Assembly: GCA_003116995.1 (NCBI GenBank)
Contig: BDSL01000174.1
Coordinates: 31,001-95,000 of the forward strand
Length of the DNA: 64,000 nucleotides
Direction: 5' to 3'
Source: Yamagishiella unicocca
Taxonomy: Eukaryota; Chlorophyta; Chlorophyceae; Chlamydomonadales; Volvocaceae
Shown: one piece after another, positions 24,205-37,800 of the stretch
Numbering within the stretch: position 1 is the stretch's first letter
How the letters are laid out: every line of letters begins with the position of its first letter
Position numbers and translations under genes: made by a program
Notes under the pieces: model-generated
Seen by the model: the letters and a program-made list of their open reading frames with translations, nothing else
What the model was told of the DNA's origin: nothing
Database searches by the model: none

Positions 24205-25066
24205 CATGCTTTTTAATGCTGGGCCACCGCTCATCCCGCAAAGTTAGGCGTTTCGTTTTGAAGAAGTGAAGGTTAGGGGGCGGGTCGTGGGGATCGCGGA
24301 GCTGCCGCCCCGCTCCCCCACGATCCTCCCCTCTTTTGTTGCGGCGTCAATAGGGGAATGATCGGGGAAAGGTATAATACAAAAAACCAAAAGTCTGAAA
24401 TGTTCCTGACGCGATATGTGCGCGAAATGAATAGTGCGACGGGAGTATGCCCTAAGAGCGCAAAGTTAGCGCCGAATAAAGTACTAAAAAAACAACAATC
24501 TTTATGCGAAAGGCATGCACATACCATGGGAGTGGCCAGTTCACATGGTAGCACGCAACTTTGGCAGAGAGAGGTGCATGGACACAAGAAGCAGCCCAGA
24601 AATGGCATGCTGAAGACTCCCAGAACCACCCTTACTGAGGTTTCGAGTGTCACCCCGTGAAGTAGATGCGCCAGCAGCAGAACCATGTGCACCCACTGGG
24701 GCCATGATCGCTGCCGTCGCCACCACCATCATCAGCAGCATCCCGTTTAGCATACTTACGCTTTGGCTTGCAACCCCAGGGCCCCCTTTTTTTTCCCGGC
24801 GGCAGTTCAATACGAATCAACCACAGTGGTTGCCTGGTGGCGTGTAAGGCGCTGGATGACAGCATCTGAAAGGTCGGGTTTAAGGGTTTTTTAGCAAGGT
24901 CTTCTGGATGTCAGAAGCTGTATTTAGGGTTTCTAGCGGCATGGCCAACGTTGAAAGAGACGAACAAGATATATAAGACGAGGATAGCAATAGCAGGCGA
25001 CAGGATTGAACGACGTGGCCGTGGCGTTGACCGCGGACCGTATCGACGTGAGGCAGAACCAGAACC
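24205..25066. mobile_element. Insertion of about 0.86 kb specific to copy A, type unknown
   Basis: Copies B and C run continuously across this point (B: GCTGTTCGTCAACGTGGC near 46960), whereas copy A is interrupted. The insert is AT-richer than its surroundings and contains a GC-rich hairpin (GGGGCGGGTCGTGGGGATCG with its complement near 24280-24330). It has no recognisable ORF. The immediate flanks share GTGG, a possible short target duplication. Element class is not known. Confidence 0.5.
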
Positions 25067-25366
25067 ACGACGAACAGCGTGCGGGCACGCGGGTGGGCGC
25101 ACCATCGCACCGGGAATCCATGACCTCGTGTTGTACGGCACACGATGGCCCATCCATCCAGCATGACACTGGCAAGAAACTGGCAAGCAAAGCTGCTTAC
25201 CAGTTTGTGATGCTAAGCGGTGACACTTTATTTGCGTACCCCCTTGTGCGGTGTGCGTGCATCCCGCACATGTCCAACTAACCGCCTGCTTGTGCAGCCA
25301 ACCAAACGCCCTTGCGGCGCGTCTGCACATATAAATACACCTGCCCTCCATCAAGTATCTCACCAG

Positions 25367-25461
25367 TTTCCTTGCTTTCCTTGTCTCTTTCAGTGTCAGG
25401 CGATGCGCCCGATGGCCCTACCCTTTAATAAGGTCTGAAGCCCACTGTAACAATTACAACA
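25367..25461 (+). mobile_element. SINE-like short retroposon with ACCAG target duplication
   Basis: A 95-base insertion flanked by ACCAG at 25362-25366 and 25462-25466. The uninterrupted site, with one ACCAG, is present in copy B (about 46635). The element contains CTTTCAGTGTCAGGCGATG and ends TGTAACAATTACAACA. The empty site in the paralog defines both ends exactly. Confidence 0.8.
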
Positions 25462-25862
25462 ACCAGTAGTGACACCATACACGGTACCCGTGCTTGCTTC
25501 CATGGCCTGTAGCGCGGTCACCTGCGTCATTGCACCGCAGCAGCGTACCCACTCTGCCTACCCTGCTCGATGGCTCTGTCGTGGTTCGTGGTGGCTGCCT
25601 GCCACGCGCGCGCTGCTCGGTCCCATATCATGTGCCACGATAGATGCAGTCGAGAGACGACACCAGCGCTCGCTCGCCCACTCCCGTAGTTCACAAGGTG
25701 GTGAAGTGATGAGAGCATACAAGGCAGCGGGGGGGCCCCTCAGTCCCCCACCCCGCCCCCCGCCCCTCTTAACACACGCACGCTATGGCCACGCCCAGCG
25801 AAGCGAGTATGTATCATCATCACGGCACCTACTGCGCACGCGTCCGTCCTTCCTTCCAGCTC

Positions 25863-28800
25863 CTATGTTGTGCAATCGACAAGGCGTCCATCCTCGCCCA
25901 CCCGCTTGCCGATCAGCTCCACACACGCGTGGCAGGGGCAGCCGATGCTGGGGCCGCACTGCTCATCGCAACTCCCGCACCTGCACTGCCCCAGGATGGC
26001 ACCGCAGTAAAACAGCTTACGAGCCTCCTTGCCTGTGTCGCCACCATTATGGTGGCCAGGCTTGCCCGGGAAAGCTGCGCGGCCATCTCGGTTCATCTTG
26101 ATGCCCTGCCACTTGTCCGCCGCTAGCTTGCCGGGCAGCGGCCGCAGGGCTGGCCTATCGTACCACCAATGGGTGAAATCCTGTGGATTATACACCTGCA
26201 TTGCGTTGAATCATCGAGGGGCAGGCACGTACGATACGATCGTACATAGGTTGGGTCCAACCGCGTGTGAGAGGTGACGTTTATTTTGACAGCAACCTTT
26301 CGTCCGTGGCGGCAAAGGAGGTGGACTCGCGTATTTAACTGCCCGCGCAGCCGCACACCTGGGAAGCTGTATGTACCGGTATCTGGCTGCATGCAGTTGG
26401 TCGTAGGTGGGCGGAAGTAGGGTGAAAGCTCTAGCGCACGACATGACCCCTTCCCTCCGGTCTAACGATACAGTGCTATTCCAGCAGTTGCTTCATTATT
26501 ACGTGCGCGAAACGTGGGCGACCTACATGGTAACGAACGCCTGAAGCTCCTCTTACGATGCCCACTTCGGCGGGCTTCAAGGAGCCTTTCTCGGCGTCAC
26601 CGAAGCGCGTGTAGTCGGGAGCGAGCATCACCGGGGTGCCGGGAAGGAGCCAGCCGCTGTCACCAGCGGACTCGTAGCTGGACACCTGCGAGTGTGGTGG
26701 GTGGGTGGGTGTCGCTAAGCGAGAGCGAACGAGCGCCCAATAAATAGACGAATTTAGTATTACTAGGCGCACGGGTCTGTTGTACCGTGATGCCCTGCGC
26801 GATATGACACGGTGCCCATCTACCTGCTGCGTAGGTACAGAATTTAATAGCTATCATACAAAAAAGGTTCTCAAACGCTGCAAAGGCCTACATTAGCATG
26901 CAGAGTACTGTATGGCGGCCGTCAACCATCCCACGTCTGAAAAGAAGCGTGGGGTCCGACGACTACAACCCTAGAGCCATGCGACCCAAACGGGGAAGTC
27001 ACATTGTAAGGACTGCGGATGTCGGCAGACCTGCCAGCAGGGCTGGCCCACGCCTGCCACCAACAAAATCACTTGCGGCGCGTACAGGGGCATGCGCTAA
27101 ACCCGCCTCTACCCTGTCGCCACACCTCCGTATTAGGAAACGGCATTCGTACAATACTCAAGGACCCAGTAAAAAAGATACAGTTATGGGTAGGAAAACT
27201 CCTGAAAGGAAAGCTGGGATCCTCCGCAATGGGTGCCTTGGGGCTTGGCTGGAATTGAAGCTGATGCACCATTTCCAGAAGGTCAATACAGCACAACGAA
27301 GTACCGGTATATATTTTAAACTTCATCTGATTACGGTTTGCAGACGCGTAGGTTCAATAAATACGGCAATGCCGATCCTTGAAGGCCCGAACCTGAGCAA
27401 CAGGGCGGAACATTTCCCGCCAACGTGGACCTGGACGGACACCACCTTGCCCTAATTAGCAGACCGTATAGTGAGTATTGATCTCGTCCGAGCCACGCCT
27501 GATCACCAGAAGCAACGCTTACTGATCATCCTGCTTACTTCATCCCATCACATGGTCCCCAGCCGTTCACTCGTCCGACCCACCTGCAGATCGCACCACG
27601 TGCCGGAGGAGGCCCGGCCCACCCGGTATCGGTCGCTGCCTTCGGTGGCTGCGGACCAGTCCACCTGCCACCACACGCCTTCATCCGTGCATCCGTTGGG
27701 CCGTACCAGCACGCCCACGCCGCCGTACCCGTCCAGCGAGGACCACTTCCAGTCCCTGCCGCGGACCACCTTGAGCCCCGCCTGAGCGTTGAAGACGGTG
27801 ACGGGCTCCCCGGGGCGCGCGCAGTAGTTGAGGGTGAAGCCTTTCTCCGTCGACGCGCCGTAGGCAGTAAGCTTGTGGTCGGGCCATAGTACGCGGACGA
27901 CGCCTGAAACGATCGGACAGGAGGAAGTGGCAGCAGGCTTATAAGTATGCGATAGCAGTCAGGCGAAGGGCTCGATGCGTAAGATAAAGTGACGCGCTCT
28001 GCACACGGGAGCCTATTTGTGTATCTGGCTGATACGGATGGCCGGCGGCGCGCGCGCGGCCCCGGGCCAGCAGTCAAGTAACAGAGCGCTAACGAAATGT
28101 TTTCCAGAAAAGACAGCAGGTGTTATTCGTATTAAACCACCTTATGTATGCAATAGTGTCAACGATGGCTGCGCATTAAGCACGTACGCCTCCATACCTG
28201 GCCCATGCTGTTAAAGCTTTGCACGAAGCAGGTGCATGGTAACTGTTTGTTCGTGTGTGTGGCAGGACGGGACCGCACGGGTCTGCCGCGCCCCCATCCG
28301 GAGACTCACTCGATTTCGTGTCCATCTGCACGCTTCCTTTGACATGCCTGCCGTCATCATGCTGCCGCAGTCTTCTCCACAGGCCATCCACCACGGCGGA
28401 CCCAGGGGCCATTTCATCTTCGTCCACCACTGGCGCCCCACTCGACGGGTCAACCTTGAGGTGCTCCAGCTCGAACTTGTTGTCGGCTCCCGTGTGGTAG
28501 GTGCCCTCCCCACCGTTGGCCCAATACACCAGCCACTGAAGGCCCATGATGGACTCGGCCAGCATCCCAACCTGCGGTCACATAAACAACCGTCCCCATG
28601 GCTTCCATGTAAATGGATGCCGGTACAACCCTCCCAAACATGTAATGGTGGATGAGATGCTACGTACGTCACCAGTGGCCTACCCTACCTTGTAGGCCGA
28701 CCTTGCGCAAGTGGCCTTACTACGCAAAGCTGCAGCCCCGTCCCACAGCATTACCCTAACCTCCCTTTGGCGTACACTGCACACCAGTAACTACCGTCTC

Positions 28801-31800
28801 CTTCAGTGTCAGGCGATGTGCCCGATGGTTCAACCTTTTGGTCTGGAACCCATTGTAACAGTTACGACTACCAGTTGCTAACGAAGGCCACCGCGCGCCA
28901 CCCTTCGCCCGCCAGCAGTCGTCATCCCGGCCCTCCGTCCAGGCCCGGGCGCCCTCATCACCTCGCCGTCCTGCCCATTTCTGTCGTCGCTGTCGAGCCA
29001 GTCGTGCCCTCGTCGCACGATCATCCCGCGCCTGGAAGTGAAGGGCGTGACGGGCGCTCCCGCGTGCTCGCCCCATGCCGCCAGGATCAGCTGCAACTCC
29101 TCTGGCGCAGACTCCAGGGGGGCTGCCATGAGGGCGTCTCGGGCGTACCGCCAGGTATTATAAGGCTCCCGCAGCGACCGCACCTGCGTGCACAAGCACA
29201 TACCGGTACGTTCGTTCGGTATGATTGCGAGCAGCCGCCCGTCGTGCTGCGGCGGCTAGGGGGTCTTGAAGACCTATGCGGCTCGCTACCGACCGCCACG
29301 CACGCAGATAGCCCACAAATAAACGGAGGCTGCCGAACGATATACAGCTACGTACCTAGCGCCATACAGGGCAAGTTGGGTTCATAAGCGGTAGGCTTCA
29401 TCGATAACGTAGCACCGGCTAGTGTCAGTATGTAGCTCCGTCCTGCCGTTCGAACCTTCGCCCCTAGCTACCCGAGGGTGGACTAGCGCGCCCATGCGGC
29501 CATTCATTGCTTATTATTACCATCAGTGGCTTTTCGCCGGTGCGGTCGTCCATGATGACCACACCGTAACGGCCGGAGCACAGCGAGCCCACTTCCGTGT
29601 TCCGCACGCTGTTGCTGGCGTAGCCAGGCGCCAGCGTCACGTAGCTCATCAGCCGGGGCTGTGCGTGCATGGAAAGCGGATGAAGCACGGGGCGGCGGCG
29701 GGCGGGGGCGAGGCGGGAGGAGCAGCAGCTGGGTACGTAGATCTATCAGAGGTTGTGAGGGGGAGCCTTGCTTGGATGGATAACCTCTAGTTAGCGTAAC
29801 CAACCAGCAGAGCACAGCAGCAGATAGGTAAGATTTCAGGCTTCTCCTCCTTGGATCGATCCGGTTCCATCGAATCCTCCCGGCCCCCCTTGCCTCCAGC
29901 GACTCCTTGGCTGACCGTAGCGCCAGGAGCAGCAGTTCGTGGTCGGCCGGCCTGAGCTGCAGGAGGTCGACGTGCGCCTCGCCCAAGACGCCCGCCCACA
30001 AGTAGGGCATGGAGATCGCGCCTGGAGCGAGGCAGAGCACCGGAGGACCCGACGTCGGCGATGTTTCCATGTAAACAACTGCACCCTTTGTCTCGTATTT
30101 TCGAACCTAGCCTGCTCTCAAGTATTTATTTAGCCTACACTCCGTACGGCATGGCTCCGTTGCATCGATTCCACGACGGCCGACTACTCCCGGCCGCCAC
30201 CGCCGTTTCTTTTCCTTGAACAGGCCGCCGCCGACGGGTCAACTCCACAGATTTCTCGGTATTCAATCTAAAGTGCTCCAGCATGTGCACGCAAGCATGC
30301 GCCAGCTACACTTCCCATGTCATGTACGTATTCCCTGGTCTTCTCGCCACTTCCCCGGCCGGGGGTTCGTTTCTCTCTTCTCCACCTACCCGTCACTTCC
30401 ACAAGGGCCTGCACCACCGCCGGGCTGATCCCTTTGCCCCTCAGGTACTCCTTTGCCGCCACATCTGTATCCGTGACCTGCTCCCACTCCTGGATGTCGG
30501 CGAAGGTGCTGTAGGCGGGGGCCTCAGAGCCCGCAGCAGTAATTTCAGTCCCAGTCGCAGCAGCCGATGGAGGGCTAGATCCGCTACTGCCTCCGGGACC
30601 AGCTGCTGCCCCCTCGCGCGGCGGACTGCTGCCGGACCCCTTTCCGCCGACAGGCACCTGGCAGATGAGCAGGCAGTAGTAGGAGGCAGGTGAAGGCGCA
30701 GCGACCATCCAGACCCCTGCCTGAGGAGATGCATGCAATTGGCTGCAGGGTACGGTAGCATGCGGCTGCACCCATGGAAGCAAGGGAGGGAACAAATGGA
30801 AGTACGCGAGTATCCAGGTCGTACGATACGTCTTGCAGCCGACTGCTGCAGGCAAGTCGTGAACGACATACACCGAATACAGGAAATGATGATCCTGCGG
30901 ACGGAACAGAGATGGATACTTGTTGTTTGCGCACCATTACATCGCCATCCTCCGTTAATTTGTCGTAGTCGTCGCGATTCATGCCGGATGCGGCCAGCCA
31001 CTCGTCGATGGCGCTCTTGACTGCCCAGCTGGGCGTGAGGGTCTTGGAGACCAGCTGCTGGCCTGTGGCGACACGCCACGAACGGGAGACCGCAAAGCAT
31101 AAAACTGACGCCGCGTAATGCGCGTGGTACTACTATGGGGACTTTCATGTATGGCGCCATCCCTTATTGCTTGGAAAGGAGTGTCGTACGTGTGCGTCTT
31201 CGCAATCACCGGCGGCACATACACGGCACCCCCCTAATCCGCCCCAACCAGCAAAGCACGCAGCAGCATGCAGCTTGTCAGTTTCACACAGCAGCAATAG
31301 ATACTAGCTATAAGAATCAAGCCGGTACCGGTATCTCATAAACAACGTCATTTGGACCCAAGTCCCGCTCGTTGACTGGCAAATAGTTTGGAGCAATTAA
31401 TGCTCACGTGTGTTTGGGTCCGTGTCGTTTGTCCGCAGCCATCCCTCGATCGCAGACCGTTCGTACGTGTGGCCCGATTCCGTGGCCACCGGGTCCCGCA
31501 TGAGCGACTGCGTGATGGGGCACAAGAAGGCCCTATGCACCACCAGGCGGGCCGCAACGGCCGGGCTAGGGGCAACCGCAGGCGATGACGACACCGAGCC
31601 GCCGTCGCTCACTGTCGCGATGCTGCCGTGAGCTGTGTTGTCTGGCTCGGTGAACTCTGGCTCGGTGTATTCTGGCTCGGTGTACAGCAGTGCGCTTACG
31701 ACCGCCTTGATAAGCATCACCTCCTCGCTGTTGAGCCACTGCTCTGCTCCGTGACCCAGTGCGGTCAGTTCATCAGCAAGCTTGGCCTGCGACTGCGATG

Positions 31801-34800
31801 ATAACCGGCGATATCGAAGTTATCGATAGTCACTCGGGAGGTGGGTTAATAACCCGGTGTGGTCAGCCAGCAGCAGGTCGTTGCACACGGCAAGAGAAAC
31901 CGGTACCAATACTGATACTACCTCACAGAACGCTACATCAGCACCGCCGCCACTACATATACGGCGATGTCCCTTTGTTAATACTGCGGTTTATTTTTGG
32001 GCGGGGCCCCAGCGCGAAGTGCCTCGGGGAGCCCTGCCCTCCCGTCCGTGCGTACCGTGGCAAACATTGTAGAACGCCCAACGGCAACCAGGTATCAATA
32101 GCCTTATGCATCCTCTATTACACCCTTACATTTTCTTGGCAACCAAAAATCATTCGAGCGAGAACGGGTTTCACGGTCTCCATGGAACAAGGCCGCGGTA
32201 AAAGCAACGCCTCTTGCACTATACTTCCCTCTAACAGATTCCATGTATCTTGTAAATAAAAAATCCAGCCACGGCATCTGATATTTATGATATCCACTCG
32301 TCGCGGCCTTGCATCTTCACTATTGTTGCGGCTTGCCGGGCCTAGCACCTTTGCGCTTTATGAAAGGCTAGTCGTTTCGTTTTGTGACCTGCGCTACTAT
32401 CATAAGCCAACCGATCGGGACCTTCGAGCGAGGAAGCGCACTCATGATTCATGCTCTCGCTCGGCTGTGCCAGCCGGCACTTTGGCGATGGTTGGCATGC
32501 ACAAGCCTCACAATGGGTTGGTATATAACGCTGAGTAATCATGACCTGTGAGTAGACGCACTCAACGAGGACAACGACGATTATATATGGTGTTGTCTAC
32601 CGTGGGACCCTCAGCTCTGTCAGCCGGCACTTTGCAGATGATTTCCATGTAACCCGCATGTTGGGTTCGTGCGGTTCGTTCAGTCGTTCAGCCCCTGCGG
32701 CAAGGGCCCCTTGCCGTAGGGGCACCTTCCAAGTGGTGTCGGCTCTTGGCTCTGCCGACCGTCACACGCCTATTCGAGGTAACAGCCCTACGACAAGCAA
32801 CCGGCCTATACGGATTTAGGGCGGGCCCCGCCCTGTTTCGGGCTTCAAGGAAGCCGACACCCCTTGTCATGCCTATGGCGGCGGGTGTAGCCGTATCGCG
32901 GCCACATAATGTTGTGTTACAGTACTGGTTGGGCCTGTCAGTCTTACTTGCCTACTTGGAACCGTGCTCACGCCGTGCTTGTTTTGGTCGATCGCTTAAC
33001 AAAAATGTTGCATCTTGTGCCTACGACCACTTATGTCATCACTGCTGAACAAAGCGGTGCCCGCCCGTGCGTATTTTGACAATGTTGTCCGCCTTCATGG
33101 AGTGCCTTAGTCGGTCGTTTCCGATCGTGGGCCGCAGTTCGGTAGTAAGTTTTGGGCCGCTTTCGGTGACTTGGTCGGTACTCGTGTGAACCTGTCCACG
33201 GCATCTCACCCCCACCCAGACTGACGGGCAAACGCATGAACCGCACTCTAGGCGACGTACTTCGCAACTTTACTGGCTTGCACCCTGACACGTGGGACAT
33301 ACACTTGTCTGCTGCTGAACTTGCCATGAACAATGCTGTCAATCGTTCAATTGGGCAGTCCCCGTTTTTCCTGAATTATGGGTCCCACCCGGCGACGCAT
33401 GTGTCCCGTGAGCTTGACATCCCGGTGCCCGCACGCAGCGAAGGCTTTCGTCGAGTAGTCTTTCGTCACCCGCCTGTCTGCTGAGCCCAAACGATGCTTT
33501 GGAGGCTGCGCAACAGCGTAGTACGGCGTTATATAACCTTGGCAAGGAGGATATCGCCTTTGCTGTGGGTGATGAGGTCCTCCTGAGCACGGAGAACTTG
33601 TGCTCCTTGTCGGGTACGCGGAAAGTTCAGCCACGCTGGATTGGCCCCTTTGCTGTGAAACGTACATATGGTCTAGAATGCAGCTGTCGAACTCATCCTG
33701 CCTGCGGACTTGCGCATCTATCTACTTTCCGTGTTTCCTTGGTGCGACCGTACCGGGCGCCAATGGACACTGGACCCTCTGACACTGAGCACCCCTCGGC
33801 AGTTGAGCCGCCTCCCATAACCTGGGCCGCCGCCGAACCTCTGTTTGCCGTTGAGCGTGTGCTGGACCACCGCATACGCCGCCCAGGAAAAGGTCGCCGT
33901 CGCCGGTCTGTCCATGAGTACTTGGTCAAGTGGAAGAAATACTCGTCTGAGCATAACAGCTGGGAACCTGCGCGCAACTTTACTCCTGACATGCGACCTG
34001 TGCTTGACGTGTTTCGCAGCCGGGAGCGTGGCGTTAGTCAAATCTGTGGCGACGCGGGGACGCTTCGTCCTGGAGGGGGAATTATAGTAATAATGATAAT
34101 AATACGCCGGCCGGAGCCTGGCGTGCATTAGTGAGCGAGAGAAAGCTTCGTGGCTGGTGTCTAAACCGCTGCCAGCGAGCATACTTATTGGGGCTCTGCG
34201 TGAGAAGCTGATAGAAGGTTGGAGTCATGGTAGGCTAGATGCAACGCCGTGCTCCTTCCCCTCAGACGGGAAGCAGCCTGGCATCCATATGTCGAAGTAC
34301 AAGCATTGGATGGGACTACCCTTTGAGCGTAGTGCGCCCATCACATGGCTGCCGCACGTGTCGGCTTGCATGCCTTTTGAGCGGCACCGACGTCTTATGC
34401 GCTTCCGTATGTGCTGTTGGCCCATAGCGGCCAACAGGGCTCAGGGATTGCCTAGCGAGCAGAGGTTGTGTCGGATTTGCTCCAGTGGTGCTATTGAAGA
34501 TGAGCAGCATGTACTGTGTGTTTGCCCTGCGTATGCCAACCTAAGAGTGGACATGCAATTACCCGTCGGGGATATGAGATCTATCATGCACACTTTCGAC
34601 CAGGTTAAGTTGGCCAGTCTATTGGACCAGATCTGGGCTACGCGTAATAATGTCGAACCCTTTGGGCGATACTTATTTTTCTTGTCTAAGGAACCTGAGT
34701 GTACAAACGCCTGTTTTACGTTTGGCGAGACGAGGAGCCGCACGGCTCGTTTAGTCTGTTACCACCTGGGCTACACCCCCAGTCACGTGTAACACATGTT

Positions 34801-37800
34801 GTATTACGGTACCAGTTGGGCCTGTCAGTCTCACTTGCCTACTCGTTAAGCAGAATGCGAGTATTACAAGGGAGCCTGAACGGCTACAAGCGCGGAAGCG
34901 CAACCAGGCGGGCCCGATGGGCCAGACCACGACACAGATCACTGGGCAAAAGAGCCCGCCCTCACCGGCCGGGAAGGGGCAAAAGCCGAAGGCAGCCAAA
35001 CACGAGGACACGGAGAAGGCAGCACGCACAACTCAAAGCACAGGGAGGAGCACGAGCGCGACCAGAAAACACGAACCACCTGCACCAAGTAAGCCAGCAG
35101 CGAGACGCGAGGAGCGCGTCCCGGCAAAACGGGGGCCCCAAGCCCCAAATCCTAAAAGCACCCACAAAAGACAGCATAGCGGGGGCCCCAGGCCCCATAA
35201 CCCAAACACGCCCACAAAAAGGCACCCGAGTAAACCGTCGGGTAACTCCTCGGCACCCGGGCGGCCCATGAAGACCACCTCCCCCGCGGGCGAGGCGGCG
35301 AGGAAGGGGTGACCCCGCGGGGGGCCAGGCCCAGCTCGGCAAACGCAGACCATTGTAGCGAGATTTGCCCCAGACGAGACTGTATGAAACTACCGCCGAT
35401 GCCGAATAAACTGTTCGTATTTTGGCCAAATGAATTGCACACACGGAACGCCGAACCACATGGCCGATTGCACAACGGACACCCCTACAAGGCAAAATTA
35501 CAAGCGAGCGTCGGGAAGCCGCGCGGAGGATGCTCGTCATGCCAATCCCTGCTTAAAAATGCCGAGACCGTATGTGCCATGGGTCGGGGCCGTACAATAC
35601 AAGCACCGAGCCCGTATATTTTACCGCCGATGCCGAAAAGTAGTGGCCGGAGAAACAGCTGAAACGCGCCGCATTTCCACTCGGCCGGGAGCGCAATAAA
35701 AGTCCCCAGTACGCAAAATTTACAGCGGGGGCTGGGAAGCTGCGCGCAAAAACATCGCAAATGGACCGGGAAATAGCAGCTGCGAACGGACAGGATTGCC
35801 ACCTGGCAGATGCTTATCAAAGGATCCCTCTAACGGGCGTTTTTTAGAGCAGGTGGGCCACACGAGCGCAACTCACAGTGCCCTACAACGCACGACGAAT
35901 AGCAGCATGTGCATGGTACCAAATTGGGTTGGCTGTAAAAGTATGGTAGCAGACGCACGGGGGACCATGCGAGACAGCGCCAGCTGAGAAAACCGCGCGA
36001 ATGCGCTACACTGGTAAGCCGCCTCGCGATACAGGCTGGGGACCTAAGATACCTCACAACGCAACAAATGAACTGTTTAGGTGACCTCAAGCCCGGTTTA
36101 CCCTAGCAAGAAGGGGGGCCATGTCCTGGACTCAAGAGAGGCAAGCCGGGCCTAACCCAAGCGGGGGGACCACAGCAAGTAAGACCAGCAGACCTGAGCG
36201 ACGCCCCCAAAGGCACCGAAAGGCACAGGGACGACCTCGCTCGCCGCGCCCAAGACACCTCGCCCCCGACAAGATAGACCGGCAGGCATACCGAACATAT
36301 GTTCGCATTGCACGAGCAAGGGGCCAATTCCAGAAGTGGTGCAGGCGAGGGGACACAGGGCCGGCACTGGCGGCCCAGGGAAGCTCCCCCCAACCATAGG
36401 CGACGAATTGCATAGTATAATGCTGGCATTACTACATACTATGCTGGCATTTCCGGTGGCGCTGCATGCTACTGCGCTGGAAAGGTCAAGCCAGCACTAG
36501 GGGCCCCAGGACCAGATAACAAGTTCGAGCCTGACGGTATGCATGCACAACAGCGCGCGGGTTCCCCACAAGGATGACAACCCAGCAGGTACGCCAAGGC
36601 CACTCGTCAACGCCCGGACAGCGCGCGATCCCATCCTCCACGCACATGCTCGTCCATCCACGCATACTGAACCGAAAATAACATACACGATCATCTGCTT
36701 CACGAAGAAGACGGTTCCCGTCTTTACTTACTTAGCCTTACTTATCCTTAAATCGCTTAACCTTACTTGCTCTTGCCGACCGGAGTCTTACCTGGCCGTA
36801 ACTAACTTAACTGCATAGTACGGTTCGACGTTACTGAACGTCGTTCCACGGGGCTTCGCATCTTTGCGTCGCCGTGACACTGGTCACTGGTAGAAGTCTC
36901 CTTATCTATCGGTTGATACCTGGCGGTCTTCGCCTGTCGCTGTCTGTAGCGGGTTCGTCCGGTCGTGCTGTGTGTACGACCGCCCGCCAGCGGAGCTCTT
37001 CGCTAGCTCTGGTTTATCTTTGGCACTTCGCTCAACCGGTAGTTATCACTACCACCTATAGGACTGGTGGTCGGTACAACACATAAGCACCTGCCTGCAC
37101 CTGTGCGTGCGTCCCGATAGCAACTGCGTGCATCCCCCAGCGCGCTGCAGACACAAGCCTGAGGCGCCTGAGTTGACCTTCGACTGAAATCCTGCACGCA
37201 CGCTTGTACCTTTATAATGTAAGCGTTATTGCCTTTCAATATATTAACCCAACGCGCTTCTGCCTTCAAAATGTACGCGTCTTCCTTTGCACTACAACCC
37301 AGGACAAAGATGTGGCCGCCGCAATTCCATTCATCCCGCCCATGCATGGCAACACGCACCGACCTCGGGGTTGTTGAGCTCCGCCTCTGGCACGCCTTCT
37401 CCTTGCAGGGCTCGTCGTACGCAGGCGGCCGCTGAGCCGCCGTCGGAGGGCTCCACCGCCGCTAGCTGCTGCTTAAGCGCCTCCGCGCGCGCCACCCGCT
37501 GGTCGAGGAATTGCAGCTCCACGTGACGCAAACCAGCAGGGGTGCCCAGGTCGCTGCCGCACAGGGAGTTCACTGTCGCGCAGAGCGAGTCTAATGCCGA
37601 AGCCACATTGCCCATGTCCTGGCGTAGTAGGCGAGCCAGAGGACCTGCAACAAGGAATTGGCTGGTGTTTGTCGCTCGTTGACCGGCATCTAGCTTGCTT
37701 GGACCTCGCTCCATGAGGCGCTCGCAGCCGATATCTGGGGCTTTCTTTGGCAAATTTAGGCATGGACTTGTTATTATCGCACCTGAAAACAGCAGACATC

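Larger units (their letters stand above)
32910..37081 (+). mobile_element. Internally deleted Ty3/Gypsy-type LTR retrotransposon
   Basis: Element of 4172 bases with TGTTG...CAACA ends, flanked by the 5-base target duplication CATAA at 32905-32909 and 37082-37086. The empty site is present in copy B (about 39895-39905). The first about 45 bases match the block starting at 34797 (both continue TTGGGCCTGTCAGTC), so the 5' LTR is cut short and sequence resumes inside the integrase. Gag, protease, reverse transcriptase and RNase H are missing. A long 3' LTR of about 2.3 kb (34797-37081) is inferred from the repeat of the element's 5' end. Confidence 0.8.

Noticed and set aside
23986..24234. Small ORF (AMWVWLADMSDG...) present 3' of all three ligase genes
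   Set aside because: Differences among copies are almost all amino-acid changing, and copy B carries a one-base insertion that moves the second half into another frame. It behaves as conserved non-coding flank.
24273..24692. 139-codon hydrophobic minus-strand ORF
   Set aside because: It lies wholly inside the copy-A-specific insertion, has no motif, and is not supported by any second copy.
34917..35312. Lys/Pro/Arg-rich ORF inside the inferred LTR as a gag gene
   Set aside because: It lacks a CCHC zinc knuckle or capsid motif and lies after, not before, the integrase. Composition alone is insufficient.
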